From Streptomyces xanthophaeus (GTDB lineage Bacteria > Actinomycetota > Actinomycetes > Streptomycetales > Streptomycetaceae), in assembly GCF_030440515.1 (NCBI RefSeq), contig NZ_CP076543.1, positions 6,644,501 to 6,708,500 on the forward strand: a DNA stretch of 64,000 nucleotides. The letters run 5' to 3'. Positions 51,190 to 60,133 of this stretch are shown here, in pieces. Position 1 is the first letter of the stretch; every line of letters starts with the position of its first letter. The notes beneath the pieces were generated by a model. That model saw only the letters and a program-made list of their open reading frames with translations, made no database searches and was not told the origin of the DNA. The position numbers and the translations under genes are program-made.

Positions 51190-52692
51190 ATGGCCGAATG
51201 GACCTCAGCGGTCGGTGCCGCACAGCTCGCCCGCCTCATCACCTCCCAGCAGGAGCGGCCCAGCGTCCCCGGGGCGCGCAAGCTGCCCGCCTACCGGACC
51301 CTCGCCGACGGCATCCGCCTGCTCGTCCTCGAAGGCCGCGTCCCCGTCGCCGCCCGGCTGCCCGCCGAGCGGGAACTGGCCGTCGCCCTCTCCCTCAGCC
51401 GTACCACCGTCGCCGCCGCCTACGAGGCCCTGCGGGGCGAGGGGTTCCTGGAGTCCCGCCGCGGCGCCGGCAGCTGGACCTCCGTCCCGGCCGGGAACCC
51501 GCTGCCCGCCCGGGGCCTGGAGCCGCTGCCGCCCGAGTCCCTCGGTTCGATGATCGACCTCGGCTGCGCCGCGCTCCCGGCCCCGGAACCGTGGCTCACC
51601 AAGGCCGTCCAGGGCGCCCTGGAGGAGCTGCCGCCGTACGCGCACACCCACGGGGACTACCCGGCGGGCCTGCCCGCGCTGCGCCGGATGCTCGCCGACC
51701 GCTACACCGAGCAGGGCATCCCGACCATGCCCGAGCAGATCATGGTCACCACCGGCGCGATGGGCGCCATCGACGCCATCTGCAGTCTCTTCGCCGGGCG
51801 CGGGGAGCGGATCGCCGTCGAGTCCCCCTCCTACGCCAACATCCTCCAGCTGATGCGCGCCGCCGGCGTCCGCCTCGTGCCCGTCGCCATGGCCGGCGGC
51901 CTCGGCGGCTGGGACATGGACGTCTGGCGGCAGGTGCTGCGCGACTCGGCCCCCCGCCTCGCCTATGTGGTCGCCGACTTCCACAACCCGACCGGGGCCC
52001 TGGCCTCCGAGGACCAGCGCCGCGCGATGGTGGAGGCCGCCCGGTCGGCCGGCACCGTCCTGGTGGCCGACGAGACCATGGTGGAGCTCCAGCTGGACCC
52101 GGACCTGGTGATGCCCCGCCCGGTCTGCTCCTTCGACCCGGCCGGCAGCACGGTCATCACGGTCGGCTCCGCCAGCAAGGCGTTCTGGGCGGGCATGCGG
52201 ATCGGCTGGGTCCGCGCCGCCCCCGACGTGATCCGCAGCCTGGTCGCCGCCCGCGCCTACGCCGACCTCGGCACCCCGGTGCTGGAACAGCTCGCGGTGA
52301 ACTGGCTGATGCGGACCGGGGGCTGGCGGGAGGCCGTCGGGATCCGCCGCGAGCAGGCCCGGGAGAACCGCGACGCGCTGGTCGCGGCGGTCCGCCGGGA
52401 GCTGCCGGACTGGGAGTTCGAGGTGCCGCAGGGCGGGCTGACCCTGTGGGCCCGCGCGGGCGGGCTCTCCGGCTCGCGGCTGGCCGAGGTGGGGGAGCGG
52501 GTCGGGGTGCGGGTTCCTTCGGGGCCGAGGTTCGGCGTGGACGGGGCCTTCGAGGGCTACGTCCGGCTGCCGTTCACCGTGGGCGGGCCGGTGGCCGAGG
52601 AGGCCGCCTCCCGGCTGGCGGCGGCGGCCCGGCTGGTCGGCACGGGCGCGGGCGGCAGCGGTGCGGAACCGCCCCGCACGTTCGTGGCGTAA
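51190..52692 (+). CDS. MocR/PdxR-type GntR regulator with aminotransferase domain
   Basis: A 500-residue protein. Residues 25-95 form the GntR winged helix (YRTLADGIRLLVLEGRVP, LPAERELAVALSLSRTTVAAAYEALRGEGF). From about residue 120 a PLP type-I aminotransferase-like domain follows, with DFHNPTGALASEDQR and TVGSASKAFWAGMRIGW holding the Schiff-base Lys. Such regulators usually control pyridoxal, GABA or an adjacent membrane protein (YczE); no such gene is adjacent here, so targets are elsewhere or the divergent glpQ. Confidence 0.88.
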   Translation: MAEWTSAVGAAQLARLITSQQERPSVPGARKLPAYRTLADGIRLLVLEGRVPVAARLPAERELAVALSLSRTTVAAAYEALRGEGFLESRRGAGSWTSVPAGNPLPARGLEPLPPESLGSMIDLGCAALPAPEPWLTKAVQGALEELPPYAHTHGDYPAGLPALRRMLADRYTEQGIPTMPEQIMVTTGAMGAIDAICSLFAGRGERIAVESPSYANILQLMRAAGVRLVPVAMAGGLGGWDMDVWRQVLRDSAPRLAYVVADFHNPTGALASEDQRRAMVEAARSAGTVLVADETMVELQLDPDLVMPRPVCSFDPAGSTVITVGSASKAFWAGMRIGWVRAAPDVIRSLVAARAYADLGTPVLEQLAVNWLMRTGGWREAVGIRREQARENRDALVAAVRRELPDWEFEVPQGGLTLWARAGGLSGSRLAEVGERVGVRVPSGPRFGVDGAFEGYVRLPFTVGGPVAEEAASRLAAAARLVGTGAGGSGAEPPRTFVA

Positions 52693-52866
52693 GCCGCCGG
52701 ATCGGCTGCTCGCTGGTTGTGGCGGGCCGGGTGTGTGCCGGGGCGTCCCCGCAGGGCGCCGAGTGCAACCACCCCCCCGTACGGTCCGGCTCCCCGCCAC
52801 GCTCGGCGTCCGAGGAGATGCCCCGGCGCGGCCCGGCTCCGTCGTAGCCGGCCCCGTAGCGCCCGG

Positions 52867-54495
52867 CTACGAAGCCTCGGCCTCGGCCGGTACCTCCGGG
52901 GCGTCCAGGGCCGAGCCCTGCGCGGGCGGCTGCCCCTGGACCGGCTTGGTCAGCGTGCTCCGGTCCCGCCCGCCGATCCCGCCGGGTGCGAGCCGGTCCG
53001 GCAGCAGCTCCAGCACGGCCTGGCGGTACGCCGGGTGCGTGCCCTCGTCGTAGGGGTCCGGGGTGGCGGGCACCTGAAGCCGGTGCACGGGCCCGGTGCC
53101 GAGCCGGGCGTACCCGCGCCCCGGCGGCACCTGGGCGGTCGGGGTGGTGTGCGGCGGCAGCCCCAGTACGTCGGCGACCTGCTGGACCGCGGCGGGCCCG
53201 AGCACGACGCGGGCGCGGGTGTGCTGCCAGACGGCGTCGTTGAGCAGTTCCAGGTGCCCGAACTGCTCGGCCACCACCACGGTGACGTGTGCGGGCCGTC
53301 CGTGCCGCAGCGGCACCTGCAGCTGGGCCAGCGGGTCGGGGCCGCCCTCGGCGACGGAGAGGTGGGCCAGCACGCTCGGCTGGTCCAGCAGGATCCACAG
53401 GGGCCGGCGGGTGTCCTCGGGCGCGGGCCGGCCCACCTCCCGGGCCCGGTGGGTGGCGATGAGCCGCCGTTCGGTCTCCTGCGCGGCCCATTCCAGCGTG
53501 GCCTGCGCCCCGGTCGGGCCGCATTCCACGGCGAGGACACCGCTGCGGCCGGACAGGCAGGAGTACTCACCGCTGCCGCCGCCGTCGACGATCAGTACGT
53601 CGCCCCCGTGCCGCAGGGCCTGCAGGGCCACGGAGCGCAGCAGGGTGGAGGTGCCGCTGCCGGGCTGGCCTACGGCCAGCAGGTGGGGTTCGGTGGAGCG
53701 GGGCCCGGTGCGCCAGATCACCGGCGGCACGTCCCGGGGCTCGTCGCCCTCCAGGACGGGCAGGGTGCGCTGTACGCCGCCGGCGTCGGTGAATCCGAGC
53801 ACGGTCTCGCCGGGGGAGGTGACGAACGGCTGGGCGGCGATGCCCGTCGGCAGTGCCGCCAGCACCCGCAGGTCGAGCTGGTTGCCCTCCTCGTCCCAGT
53901 CGAAGAGATACTCCCGTCCGCGCCCGGACTTGGCGTGCAGCAGTGCCTCGATCCGGGCCCGTGAGGTGGCCTCGCCGTCCGTGAAGTAGGCCGGGTAGCG
54001 GATGTGGAGCCGGGTGATGCGGCCCGCCTCGTCGAACTCGTAGTCGCTGAAGGCCTTGTCCCAGTCCCCGCCGTGGGCGAAGAGCGGACTCGGGTCCTCA
54101 GGGATGGAGAAGTACGGCACGAGGGCTTCGTAGAGGGAGCCGAGCCGTTCGGTCTCGGTGTCGCTGGGTCCGGTCTTCGCCGGGGTGCGGTCGCGTCCGT
54201 GCCAGGCCGCCGCCGCCATGAGGGTGATCAGGGCGAGGAGGGGGCCGTAGGAGACGAGTGCGACCACCAGGACGCAGGCGGCTCCGAGGAACAGCGCGGG
54301 ACCACGCTTGTCCTTGGGGGTCTGCGACCACCGGCGTCGCCCGGCCGCGGCCAGGATGCGCAGGCCGCGTCCGATGACGAGGAGCGGATGGAGGACGTCC
54401 GTGGCACTGTCGGCGGCCGTGCGAGCGAGGTCGCGGCCCCGGGCCAGCGACGTGGTGCCGCTGCTGAGGATGCGGGGAAGTGGGCGCCGGGCCAC
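52867..54495 (-). CDS. FtsK/SpoIIIE-like membrane ATPase with degenerate Walker A
   Basis: A 542-residue protein: two hydrophobic segments (about 65-100), then an FtsK/TraB-like RecA domain. Walker A region reads AVGQPGSGTSTLLRSVALQA: the invariant Lys of GxxGxGK(S/T) is replaced by Thr. Walker B is WILLDQPSVLAH, with Gln after Asp instead of Glu. Other FtsK features are kept (VLIVDGGGSGEY, ATLEWAAQETERRL). It may be a non-hydrolysing paralogue. GTG start; a gene for a 64-residue membrane protein lies 69 nt upstream, giving a probable two-gene unit. Role unknown. Confidence 0.8.
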   Translation of the reverse strand: MARRPLPRILSSGTTSLARGRDLARTAADSATDVLHPLLVIGRGLRILAAAGRRRWSQTPKDKRGPALFLGAACVLVVALVSYGPLLALITLMAAAAWHGRDRTPAKTGPSDTETERLGSLYEALVPYFSIPEDPSPLFAHGGDWDKAFSDYEFDEAGRITRLHIRYPAYFTDGEATSRARIEALLHAKSGRGREYLFDWDEEGNQLDLRVLAALPTGIAAQPFVTSPGETVLGFTDAGGVQRTLPVLEGDEPRDVPPVIWRTGPRSTEPHLLAVGQPGSGTSTLLRSVALQALRHGGDVLIVDGGGSGEYSCLSGRSGVLAVECGPTGAQATLEWAAQETERRLIATHRAREVGRPAPEDTRRPLWILLDQPSVLAHLSVAEGGPDPLAQLQVPLRHGRPAHVTVVVAEQFGHLELLNDAVWQHTRARVVLGPAAVQQVADVLGLPPHTTPTAQVPPGRGYARLGTGPVHRLQVPATPDPYDEGTHPAYRQAVLELLPDRLAPGGIGGRDRSTLTKPVQGQPPAQGSALDAPEVPAEAEAS

Positions 54496-54564
54496 GGGCG
54501 TCTCCTGGAGTTGTGGGTGTGACGGTGTTCCGGGTGCTGCTGGTGCGGCTGCCTGATGGCCGGG

Positions 54565-54759
54565 CTAGAGCTTGATCCCGCCGAGCAGGCTCGCGAGGCT
54601 CGCCGTGCTCGCCGTGATGCTCGGGGCGATGGCGGAGCCGGCGAGGAAGAAGCCGAAGAGCGCGCAGACGAACGCGTGCGTCAGCTTCATCCCGTCCTTC
54701 TTGAAGAAGAGGAAGCAGATGATGCCGAGCAGGACCACGCCTGAGATGGACAGGACCAT
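54565..54759 (-). CDS. small two-helix membrane protein, partner of FtsK-like protein
   Basis: A 64-residue protein with two hydrophobic helices: LSISGVVLLGIICFLFF and AFVCALFGFFLAGSAIA, with a KKDGMKLTH loop between. AGGAGA precedes the ATG. Conserved near the FtsK-like gene in Streptomyces as far as I recall. The small membrane protein/FtsK-like pair is reminiscent of Spd/Tra pairs in actinobacterial conjugative elements, but no transfer, integration or replication genes are nearby. Function unknown. Confidence 0.78.
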   Translation of the reverse strand: MVLSISGVVLLGIICFLFFKKDGMKLTHAFVCALFGFFLAGSAIAPSITASTASLASLLGGIKL

Positions 54760-55087
54760 GAGGTTTCTCCTGGTTGGTGGGGACAGTCACCATCAGTTCT
54801 TCCAGGCTCACAGGAAGTATCAATGCGACAAAAGGTGCATACGGGTGAATTCCTGGGTTTTTCACTTGACCGGCTCAGCCCGGCTGGCGTGCCCGGCGTG
54901 CGGGGGGTCGAAGGTGATCATTGCCTCGGCCCGACCCGGACATGTGCAGGCCAGGGCGCTACTCTGGCGATTCACCCGTACGGACGCAGCGCCGTGCACC
55001 CCCCTGCCCGCCCGGCCCCAGCCGGGTCTTCGACGTCGTGACGGGTGGGCGGACCATGTCAGCAACGAGTGAAAGGCGGTACGAACC
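54760..55087. other. divergent 328-nt region between membrane gene and ankyrin gene
   Basis: No gene found. TTCACTTGACCGGCTC around 54861 may contribute a -35 box for the plus strand; no clear -10 is at the right distance. A short GGGTGAATTC/GATTCACCCGTACG pair (around 54844 and 54969) makes a loose inverted repeat (GGTGAATtC/GATTCACC) 110 nt apart. Confidence 0.45.
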
Positions 55088-55510
55088 ATGAGCGAGCACG
55101 CAGCCGAGGGCTCCGGTTCCCAGGACGTCCCCGACGAGGACGTCATCGAACTGGCCACCAAGATCTTCGACCTCGCCCGCCAGGGTGAGACCGCGACGCT
55201 CACCGCCTACCTGGACGCCGGGGTTCCGGCGAACCTCACCAACGACCGCGGGGACACCCTGGTCATGCTCGCCGCCTACCACGGTCACGCCGACGCCGTG
55301 TCGGCCCTGCTGGCCCGCGGCGCCGAGGCCGACCGCGCCAACGACCGCGGCCAGACCCCGCTCGCCGGCGCGGTCTTCAAGGGCGAGGAGGCCGTCATCC
55401 GTGCGCTGCTCGCGGGCGGGGCCGATCCGAAGGCCGGAACCCCCTCGGCCGTGGACACGGCGCGCATGTTCGCCAAGGCCGACCTGCTGGAACTTTTCGG
55501 AGCCGAGTAG
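55088..55510 (+). CDS. ankyrin-repeat protein
   Basis: A 140-residue cytosolic protein with about three ankyrin repeats: GETATLTAYLDAGVPANLTND, GDTLVMLAAYHGHADAVSALLARG and GQTPLAGAVFKGEEAVIRALLAGG. It is a protein-binding module with no catalytic residues; partner unknown. AAAGGCGG precedes the ATG. Confidence 0.88.
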   Translation: MSEHAAEGSGSQDVPDEDVIELATKIFDLARQGETATLTAYLDAGVPANLTNDRGDTLVMLAAYHGHADAVSALLARGAEADRANDRGQTPLAGAVFKGEEAVIRALLAGGADPKAGTPSAVDTARMFAKADLLELFGAE

Positions 55511-55738
55511 TCCGGTTTTGCCGGGGATCTGGCCGGGCCCGGACGCATCCCCAGCTCACAGGTTGGTCACGGCGGCCATAAATGTGGTCGCGGCGCACAA
55601 ACCGCCTGGGTCATCATGGCGTCGGATTCGATTCGCGAGCACGGGGGACGGGCAGAAGCGGGCGAGCGAGAACACGAAGGGTGTGCGAGGCCGGCCCGGC
55701 CTCCATGATCACGAAGCACCGACGAGAGTGAGAAGGCA

Positions 55739-55801
55739 ATGGTCTACATCGAGCGGAACATGACGGCGGACGTCCTCACATGCTGTTACGCGGCCCTGTG
55801 A
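55739..55801 (+). CDS. possible 20-codon upstream ORF
   Basis: ATG preceded by AGAAGG opens MVYIERNMTADVLTCCYAAL and stop, 46 nt before the HEAT-like protein gene. It contains a Cys-Cys pair. It may be a leader peptide, but it does not match the known R(R)xHxDLxR pattern, and evidence is limited to the ribosome site and position. Confidence 0.35.
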   Translation: MVYIERNMTADVLTCCYAAL

Positions 55802-55847
55802 ATCCCGATTCCCGGTTGCGTCCCCAGCTTGATTTGAGGCCATTCCC

Positions 55848-57245
55848 ATGTTCGAACCAGTCATAGCGCCGAGCGGTACCCTGCTCGGGCTCCTCCAGCG
55901 GGGCCGTGGCGACGGCACGCTGCACGCACTCGCGGCACCCAGGGCGGAGGCCCTCGAGGCCCTCAACCAGTGCGTGCTCCGCGACCCGCGCCAGGACTGG
56001 CAGGTCGAGAACCGCTCCTTGTACTACGCCCGGCTGTACCTGGACCTCGCCGGTCCCCTGGGCGAGATCGAGGCCCACCTCTTCAGCGCCGACGACCTCG
56101 TCGACGAGGAGGACCACCGCACGGGCCTCGCCCTGTCCGTCCTGGGCCACCTGGCCTCCTACGGCCGCGACGACGCGCTCATGCTGCTGCGCCGCTACGC
56201 CGCCTCCGGGGCGAACTGGGCCTGGGCACTCGACGAGCTGGCCCTGCGCGACGACGACGAAGGCCTGCGGTCCCTGGCCTCGGCCGTCCTCGCCCGCTTC
56301 CCCGCCACGGCGGAGGGCGAGGCGCGGCTGGCCGCCGCCGTCCGCGACGCCTACGAGCCCCGCCCGTGGTGCCTGTGGGAGGAGACGCCCCAGTACGGGG
56401 AGCGCCTGCGCGCCGCCCGTCAGCAGGGCTCCTTCGACCGCTGGCAGCGCCAGATGACCCCGAGCGGGCCCCGGCCCGGCTGGGGCGTCCAGGCCGTCTT
56501 CGACTGGGCCGCCGACGGGCTGCGCCGCGGCACCCCGCTGCACGTCCCCGCGGCCCGCTGCCTCGCCGCCGTGGCCCAGCCCGAGGACCGCTCCGCCATC
56601 CTCGCGGCCGCCGCCGGCGCCGACGGGGAGGCCGCCCGGGCCACCGCCCTGCACCACCTGGTCCTTGCCGAGCCGGACAACCCGGCCGTGCTGGACCTCA
56701 TCGAAGCCGCCGCCGACGAGCCCGCCGTGGCCGCCTACGAGCGCATGTGCGGCCCCGAGGCCGTCGAACGGGCCCGGCGCTGGGTCCACCGCCCCGACGC
56801 GCTCGGCGAGGCCGCCGCGGCCACCCTGGCCGCCCGCGGCGGAGCCGAGGACGCGGGCCTGGTGCTGGGCGCCCTGCGCTCCACCGTGCGCGGTGCGGGC
56901 CCGGACACCCGGCGCCTGTTCGCCCTGGTGGACGGGGCCGGCCGGCTCGCCATCGGCTGCGCGGCCCCCGTGCTGCGCCACATCTACCGCGAGACCGCCT
57001 CGTCCCACCTGCGCGGCCGGGCCGCACGGGCGCTGGCCAGCACCGACCCCTCCTTCGCGGCGGGCTTCGCCGTCGAATGCCTGTGGGACTGCGAGGAGAC
57101 CACCCGCGAGGTGGCGGCCCGCCACGCCGAGACGGCCGACGCCCGCGTGGCGCCCCGGCTGCGCCGCCTGGCCTCCGATCCCGCGGAGGAGGAGGACGTC
57201 CAGTCGGCCGTCCGCAGCCGCATCGCACCGGAATCGGCCGTGTAG
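55848..57245 (+). CDS. HEAT-like repeat protein
   Basis: A 465-residue, Ala/Leu-rich all-helical protein. It starts MFEPVIAPSGTLLGLLQRGRGDG and consists of repeated helix pairs (LALSVLGHLASYGRDDALMLLRRYA, ARCLAAVAQPEDRSAILAAAAG, ALASTDPSFAAGFAVECLWDCEE), typical of HEAT/ARM solenoids that serve as scaffolds. No enzymatic motif or membrane segment is visible. Partner unknown. A very strong terminator follows. The ribosome site before the ATG is weak (TTTGAGG, 11 nt away). Confidence 0.8.
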   Translation: MFEPVIAPSGTLLGLLQRGRGDGTLHALAAPRAEALEALNQCVLRDPRQDWQVENRSLYYARLYLDLAGPLGEIEAHLFSADDLVDEEDHRTGLALSVLGHLASYGRDDALMLLRRYAASGANWAWALDELALRDDDEGLRSLASAVLARFPATAEGEARLAAAVRDAYEPRPWCLWEETPQYGERLRAARQQGSFDRWQRQMTPSGPRPGWGVQAVFDWAADGLRRGTPLHVPAARCLAAVAQPEDRSAILAAAAGADGEAARATALHHLVLAEPDNPAVLDLIEAAADEPAVAAYERMCGPEAVERARRWVHRPDALGEAAAATLAARGGAEDAGLVLGALRSTVRGAGPDTRRLFALVDGAGRLAIGCAAPVLRHIYRETASSHLRGRAARALASTDPSFAAGFAVECLWDCEETTREVAARHAETADARVAPRLRRLASDPAEEEDVQSAVRSRIAPESAV

Positions 57246-57265
57246 ACCCGCCGGCAGCCCCACCG

Positions 57266-57315
57266 ACAGCACTCGGCCCGGCCCCCTGACAAGAGGGGGC
57301 CGGGCCGAGTGCTGT
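57266..57315. terminator. strong terminator between HEAT-like and anti-sigma-like genes
   Basis: A perfect 22-bp stem (57266-57287 with 57294-57315, ACAGCACTCGGCCCGGCCCC on the left) with a 6-nt loop between two convergent genes. Confidence 0.88.
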
Positions 57316-57340
57316 GACGGCGCGGGGCCGCGCAGCGCGA

Positions 57341-58006
57341 TCAGGGCGAAAGGGTGGCCGGTGGGCTGGGGGTTCGGGTGGGGCGCCCCATTTCCTTCTC
57401 TTTCAGGAAGGCCAATCGGAAGTCGACCGAGCAGTACGGGACCCATTCGTTCGGCAGGACTCCGAAGGCGAGTCCCCACTTCTCCTCCCACCACGGCTGG
57501 AAGTACGCCCACGTCAACACGAGCGTGTGTCCCGGGGGGACCGCCTTCGGGTTGACCTTGAGGGTGCGTTTGCCATCGCTGCTCGACACGCCGGCCGCGG
57601 GATCGTCCTTCGGGCCGCGGACCCAGCCCTTGACCGCCTTGCACTCGAGTTCCGGCAGCAGCGGGGGCACGACGGTCGGGACCCCCAGTTCCTTCAGCCG
57701 GTCGGCCAGGGCCGGGAGCTGCTCCTGCCGGGGCGCATCGAACCGCAGCGACCCGTCCGGCTCCTTCGTGATCTTGGGCGCGTCCGAGGCCGAACGGCTC
57801 GGCGTGCCGGCCGGCAGGGAGCCGGTGCGGGTGCTGCCCGTGAGGGTCATGACGGCGACCACGGTGGCCGTGGCGACGCCCACCGCGAGCGGAATGCCGT
57901 ACCGCCGGGCGAAGGACCGGGCGGGGGGCGTGGGCTCGATCTCGGGGAGACGGGCCAGGAGCGCTGCCTTCAGCCGCTCCTCGAAGCCACTGGGGCTGCT
58001 GTTCAT
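57341..58006 (-). CDS. membrane protein coupled to ECF sigma gene (possible anti-sigma)
   Basis: A 221-residue protein with a short cytosolic N-terminus (about 1-32, FEERLKAALLARLPEI), one membrane helix (about 35-57) and an extracytoplasmic domain of about 160 residues with a Cys pair (LECKAVKG, VPYCSVDF). The start lies inside the sigma stop (ATGA), so translation is coupled. Position suggests an anti-sigma or a signal-sensing partner, but the zinc anti-sigma motif HxxxCxxC is absent. The outside domain is not recognised. Confidence 0.7.
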   Translation of the reverse strand: MNSSPSGFEERLKAALLARLPEIEPTPPARSFARRYGIPLAVGVATATVVAVMTLTGSTRTGSLPAGTPSRSASDAPKITKEPDGSLRFDAPRQEQLPALADRLKELGVPTVVPPLLPELECKAVKGWVRGPKDDPAAGVSSSDGKRTLKVNPKAVPPGHTLVLTWAYFQPWWEEKWGLAFGVLPNEWVPYCSVDFRLAFLKEKEMGRPTRTPSPPATLSP

Positions 58007-58575
58007 CGGGCTGCCTCCATCTGGCGTGCGGTCATGGAGCCCGGGGCGCCCAGAGCGCGCCGGGCCCGGTGCAGGCGGACGCGGACCGTCGCCTGGGTGA
58101 CGCCGAGGGCCTGGGCGGCCTCGGCCGGGGTGAGCTGGTCGAGCACGACCAGGTCGAGGGCGGCGCGCAGCGGCTCGGACAGGGCGGCGTGGCGCTCCGC
58201 GAGCTCTCTGAACGCGCGCTGGGCGTCGATCCGCTCCTCCAGCGCCGCCACGTCCTCGTCGTCGAGCAGGCGCCGCCCGCTCAGCCGCGCCAGCGCCCCG
58301 CTCTCGCGCGCCAGCCCGCGGGCATGGCCCGACAGGACGTTGCGGGCTATTCCGAACACCCAGGCGACCGGCGCTCCCCTGTCGGGCCGGTAGCCGCGGG
58401 CCGAGCTCATCGCGGCCAGGAAGATGTCGGCCGTCAGATCGGCCGCCAGGTGCGGGTCGGCGACCCGCCGCGTGACGAAGCCGAGCACGGCGTCGATGTG
58501 TTCCTCGTAGAACGCCGCGAACCCCTCGGGCGTGGTGAGGTCTGGTGGTCCGGTCTCGTGTCGTGGGCTGAGCAC
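58003..58575 (-). CDS. ECF RNA polymerase sigma factor
   Basis: A 190-residue ECF sigma factor. Region 2: FAAFYEEHIDAVLGFVTRRVADPHLAADLTADIFLAAM and GAPVAWVFGIARNVLSGHAR. Region 4: AALDLVVLDQLTPAEAAQALGVTQATVRVRLHRARRAL, the -35-recognition helix. GTG start with GGGAGGA upstream. It overlaps the membrane protein gene by 4 nt; the pair is probably autoregulated and reacts to a cell-surface signal. No target promoter is identified. Confidence 0.9.
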   Translation of the reverse strand: MLSPRHETGPPDLTTPEGFAAFYEEHIDAVLGFVTRRVADPHLAADLTADIFLAAMSSARGYRPDRGAPVAWVFGIARNVLSGHARGLARESGALARLSGRRLLDDEDVAALEERIDAQRAFRELAERHAALSEPLRAALDLVVLDQLTPAEAAQALGVTQATVRVRLHRARRALGAPGSMTARQMEAAR

Positions 58576-58647
58576 CCGGTTCCTCCCTGCGCGGGGGACC
58601 CGGTCGGCCCCCTCACCCCGTACTTGGCCGAAGCCGCCTCGAACGTT

Positions 58648-59517
58648 TCACCGGGACCTCACGAACCTGACCGGCACGCCCGGCCGGGCCTGCGCCGCCG
58701 CGTCCAGGGCCGGTCCCGGCGGGACCACGCCCACCACCGGGTAGCCGCCCGTCACCGGGTGATCGGCCAGGAACACCACCGGCAGCCCGTCCGGCGGCAC
58801 CTGGACCGCGCCCAGCACCATGCCCTCGCTCGGCAGCTCGCCCGCCCGGGCGCGGACCAGCGCGGGGCCCGCCTCCGTGCGCAGCCCGATCCGGTTCGAC
58901 CTCGGCGACACCCGGAACGCCGCCCGCCACAGCCCGGCCAGCGAGGCCCCCGTGAACCAGTCCGCCCTCGGCCCCGGCCGCAGCGGGAGCAGCAGCTCCG
59001 AAGGCGGCCCGGGCAGGCCGCAGGCATCCGCCCCGGGGGCCGGATCCGGGCCCGGCAGGCCGACCGGCAGCAGCATCCCGGCCGACAGGACCGGCGGCCC
59101 CAGCCCGGACAGCAGGTCCGTGGAGCGACTGCCCAGGACCGGCGGGACGGTCAGGCCTCCCCGCACCGCGACGTAGCCGCGCACTCCCGACTCCGCCCGG
59201 CCCACCTCCAGCTCCGCCCCCGCCGGGAGCCGGACCGGCGCCCCCCAGGCCACCGGGCGACCGGAGATCCGTACCGGACAGGGCGCGCCCGTGACCGCCA
59301 CGGTGGTCGCAGCCAGGGCCCGCAGCCCGACCCCGTCCAGGGTCGTCTCCAGCGCCGCCGCGTCCGGAGCGTTGCCGACGAGCCGGTTGGCCAGCGCGTA
59401 CGCCGCCGTGTCGAGGGCTCCCGAGCGCGGGACCCCCAGATGCGCGTACCCCGGGCGCCCCCGGTCCTGGACCGTCGTCAGCGCCCCCGGCCGCACCACC
59501 AGCAGCCCCTCAGCCAC
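58648..59517 (-). CDS. pxpC: 5-oxoprolinase subunit C (PxpC, biotin-dependent carboxyltransferase-like)
   Basis: A 289-residue protein of the KipA/PxpC family. LLVVRPGALTTVQDRGRPGYAHLGVPRSGALD is the family's N-terminal block, with ETTLDGVGL and GYVAVRGGL next and YPVVGVVPPGPALDAAAQARPGVPVRF at the end. With PxpA and PxpB it forms the ATP-dependent 5-oxoprolinase that turns pyroglutamate to glutamate. Its GTG overlaps the pxpB stop by 8 nt. Confidence 0.9.
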   Translation of the reverse strand: MAEGLLVVRPGALTTVQDRGRPGYAHLGVPRSGALDTAAYALANRLVGNAPDAAALETTLDGVGLRALAATTVAVTGAPCPVRISGRPVAWGAPVRLPAGAELEVGRAESGVRGYVAVRGGLTVPPVLGSRSTDLLSGLGPPVLSAGMLLPVGLPGPDPAPGADACGLPGPPSELLLPLRPGPRADWFTGASLAGLWRAAFRVSPRSNRIGLRTEAGPALVRARAGELPSEGMVLGAVQVPPDGLPVVFLADHPVTGGYPVVGVVPPGPALDAAAQARPGVPVRFVRSR

Positions 59518-60133
59518 GGCCGTCCCCCTCCGTGAACCGCACCCGGACCCCGGGTGCGAAGAGCGCCGCCGGTTCGCGCCGCGGATCCCACAGCACCGCG
59601 TCCGTGGAGCCGATCAGCTGCCAGCCGCCGGGGGAGGAGCGCGGGTACACCCCCGCGTACTCCCCGGCCAGCGCCAGCGAGCCCGCCGGGACGGCCGTAC
59701 GGGGCGTCTCGCGGCGGGGGAGGTGGAAGCGCTCCGGCAGTCCCGTCAGGTAGCCGAAGCCCGGCGCGAAACCGCAGAAGGCCACCCGGAAGACGGTCGC
59801 GCCGACGATCCCCGGGACCTCCCGCGGGGCGACCCTCCACAGCCGGGCCACCTCCACCAGGTCCGGGCCGTCGTACCGCACCGGCACGGTGACCTCAGGC
59901 CCCTGCGCCGGCGCGAGCGGCGGGACCTCCCACCGCGCGATCCGGGCACCGAGCGCCGCCGGGTCCCGTACGCCGTCCAGCAGCACGGTCCGCGCGGCCG
60001 GCACGAGGTCCCGTACGGGCCCCAGCTCGCCCGCCTCCCGGCGGCGCAGCAGCTCGGCGTGGAGCGCGGCGACCTCGTCCGCCGACTCCAGTTCGATCAG
60101 CAGCGCCTCACCACCCACCACCAGGGGCCTCAC
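59510..60133 (-). CDS. pxpB: 5-oxoprolinase subunit B (PxpB, KipI-like)
   Basis: A 207-residue protein. VRPLVVGGEALLIELESADEVAALHAEL begins the KipI/PxpB fold; VPVRYDGPDLVEVARLWRV and FCGFAPGFGYLTGLPERFHLPRRETPRTAVPAGSLALAGEYAGVYPRSSPGGWQLIG (conserved over separate blocks) form the cyclophilin-like core. The GTG at 60133 is chosen for the coupled overlap with pxpA (GTGA); further upstream the frame is low-complexity. Same operon and complex as pxpA/pxpC. Confidence 0.9.
   Translation of the reverse strand: MRPLVVGGEALLIELESADEVAALHAELLRRREAGELGPVRDLVPAARTVLLDGVRDPAALGARIARWEVPPLAPAQGPEVTVPVRYDGPDLVEVARLWRVAPREVPGIVGATVFRVAFCGFAPGFGYLTGLPERFHLPRRETPRTAVPAGSLALAGEYAGVYPRSSPGGWQLIGSTDAVLWDPRREPAALFAPGVRVRFTEGDGRG

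Noticed and set aside
52867..54759. Integrated conjugative element because of the FtsK/TraB-like protein and a small membrane protein
   Set aside because: No integrase, excisionase, replication gene or att-like repeats nearby; neighbours are core genes.
55776..57644. 622-codon antisense frame over the HEAT-like gene
   Set aside because: Crosses a strong terminator and two genes, low-complexity composition, no motif.
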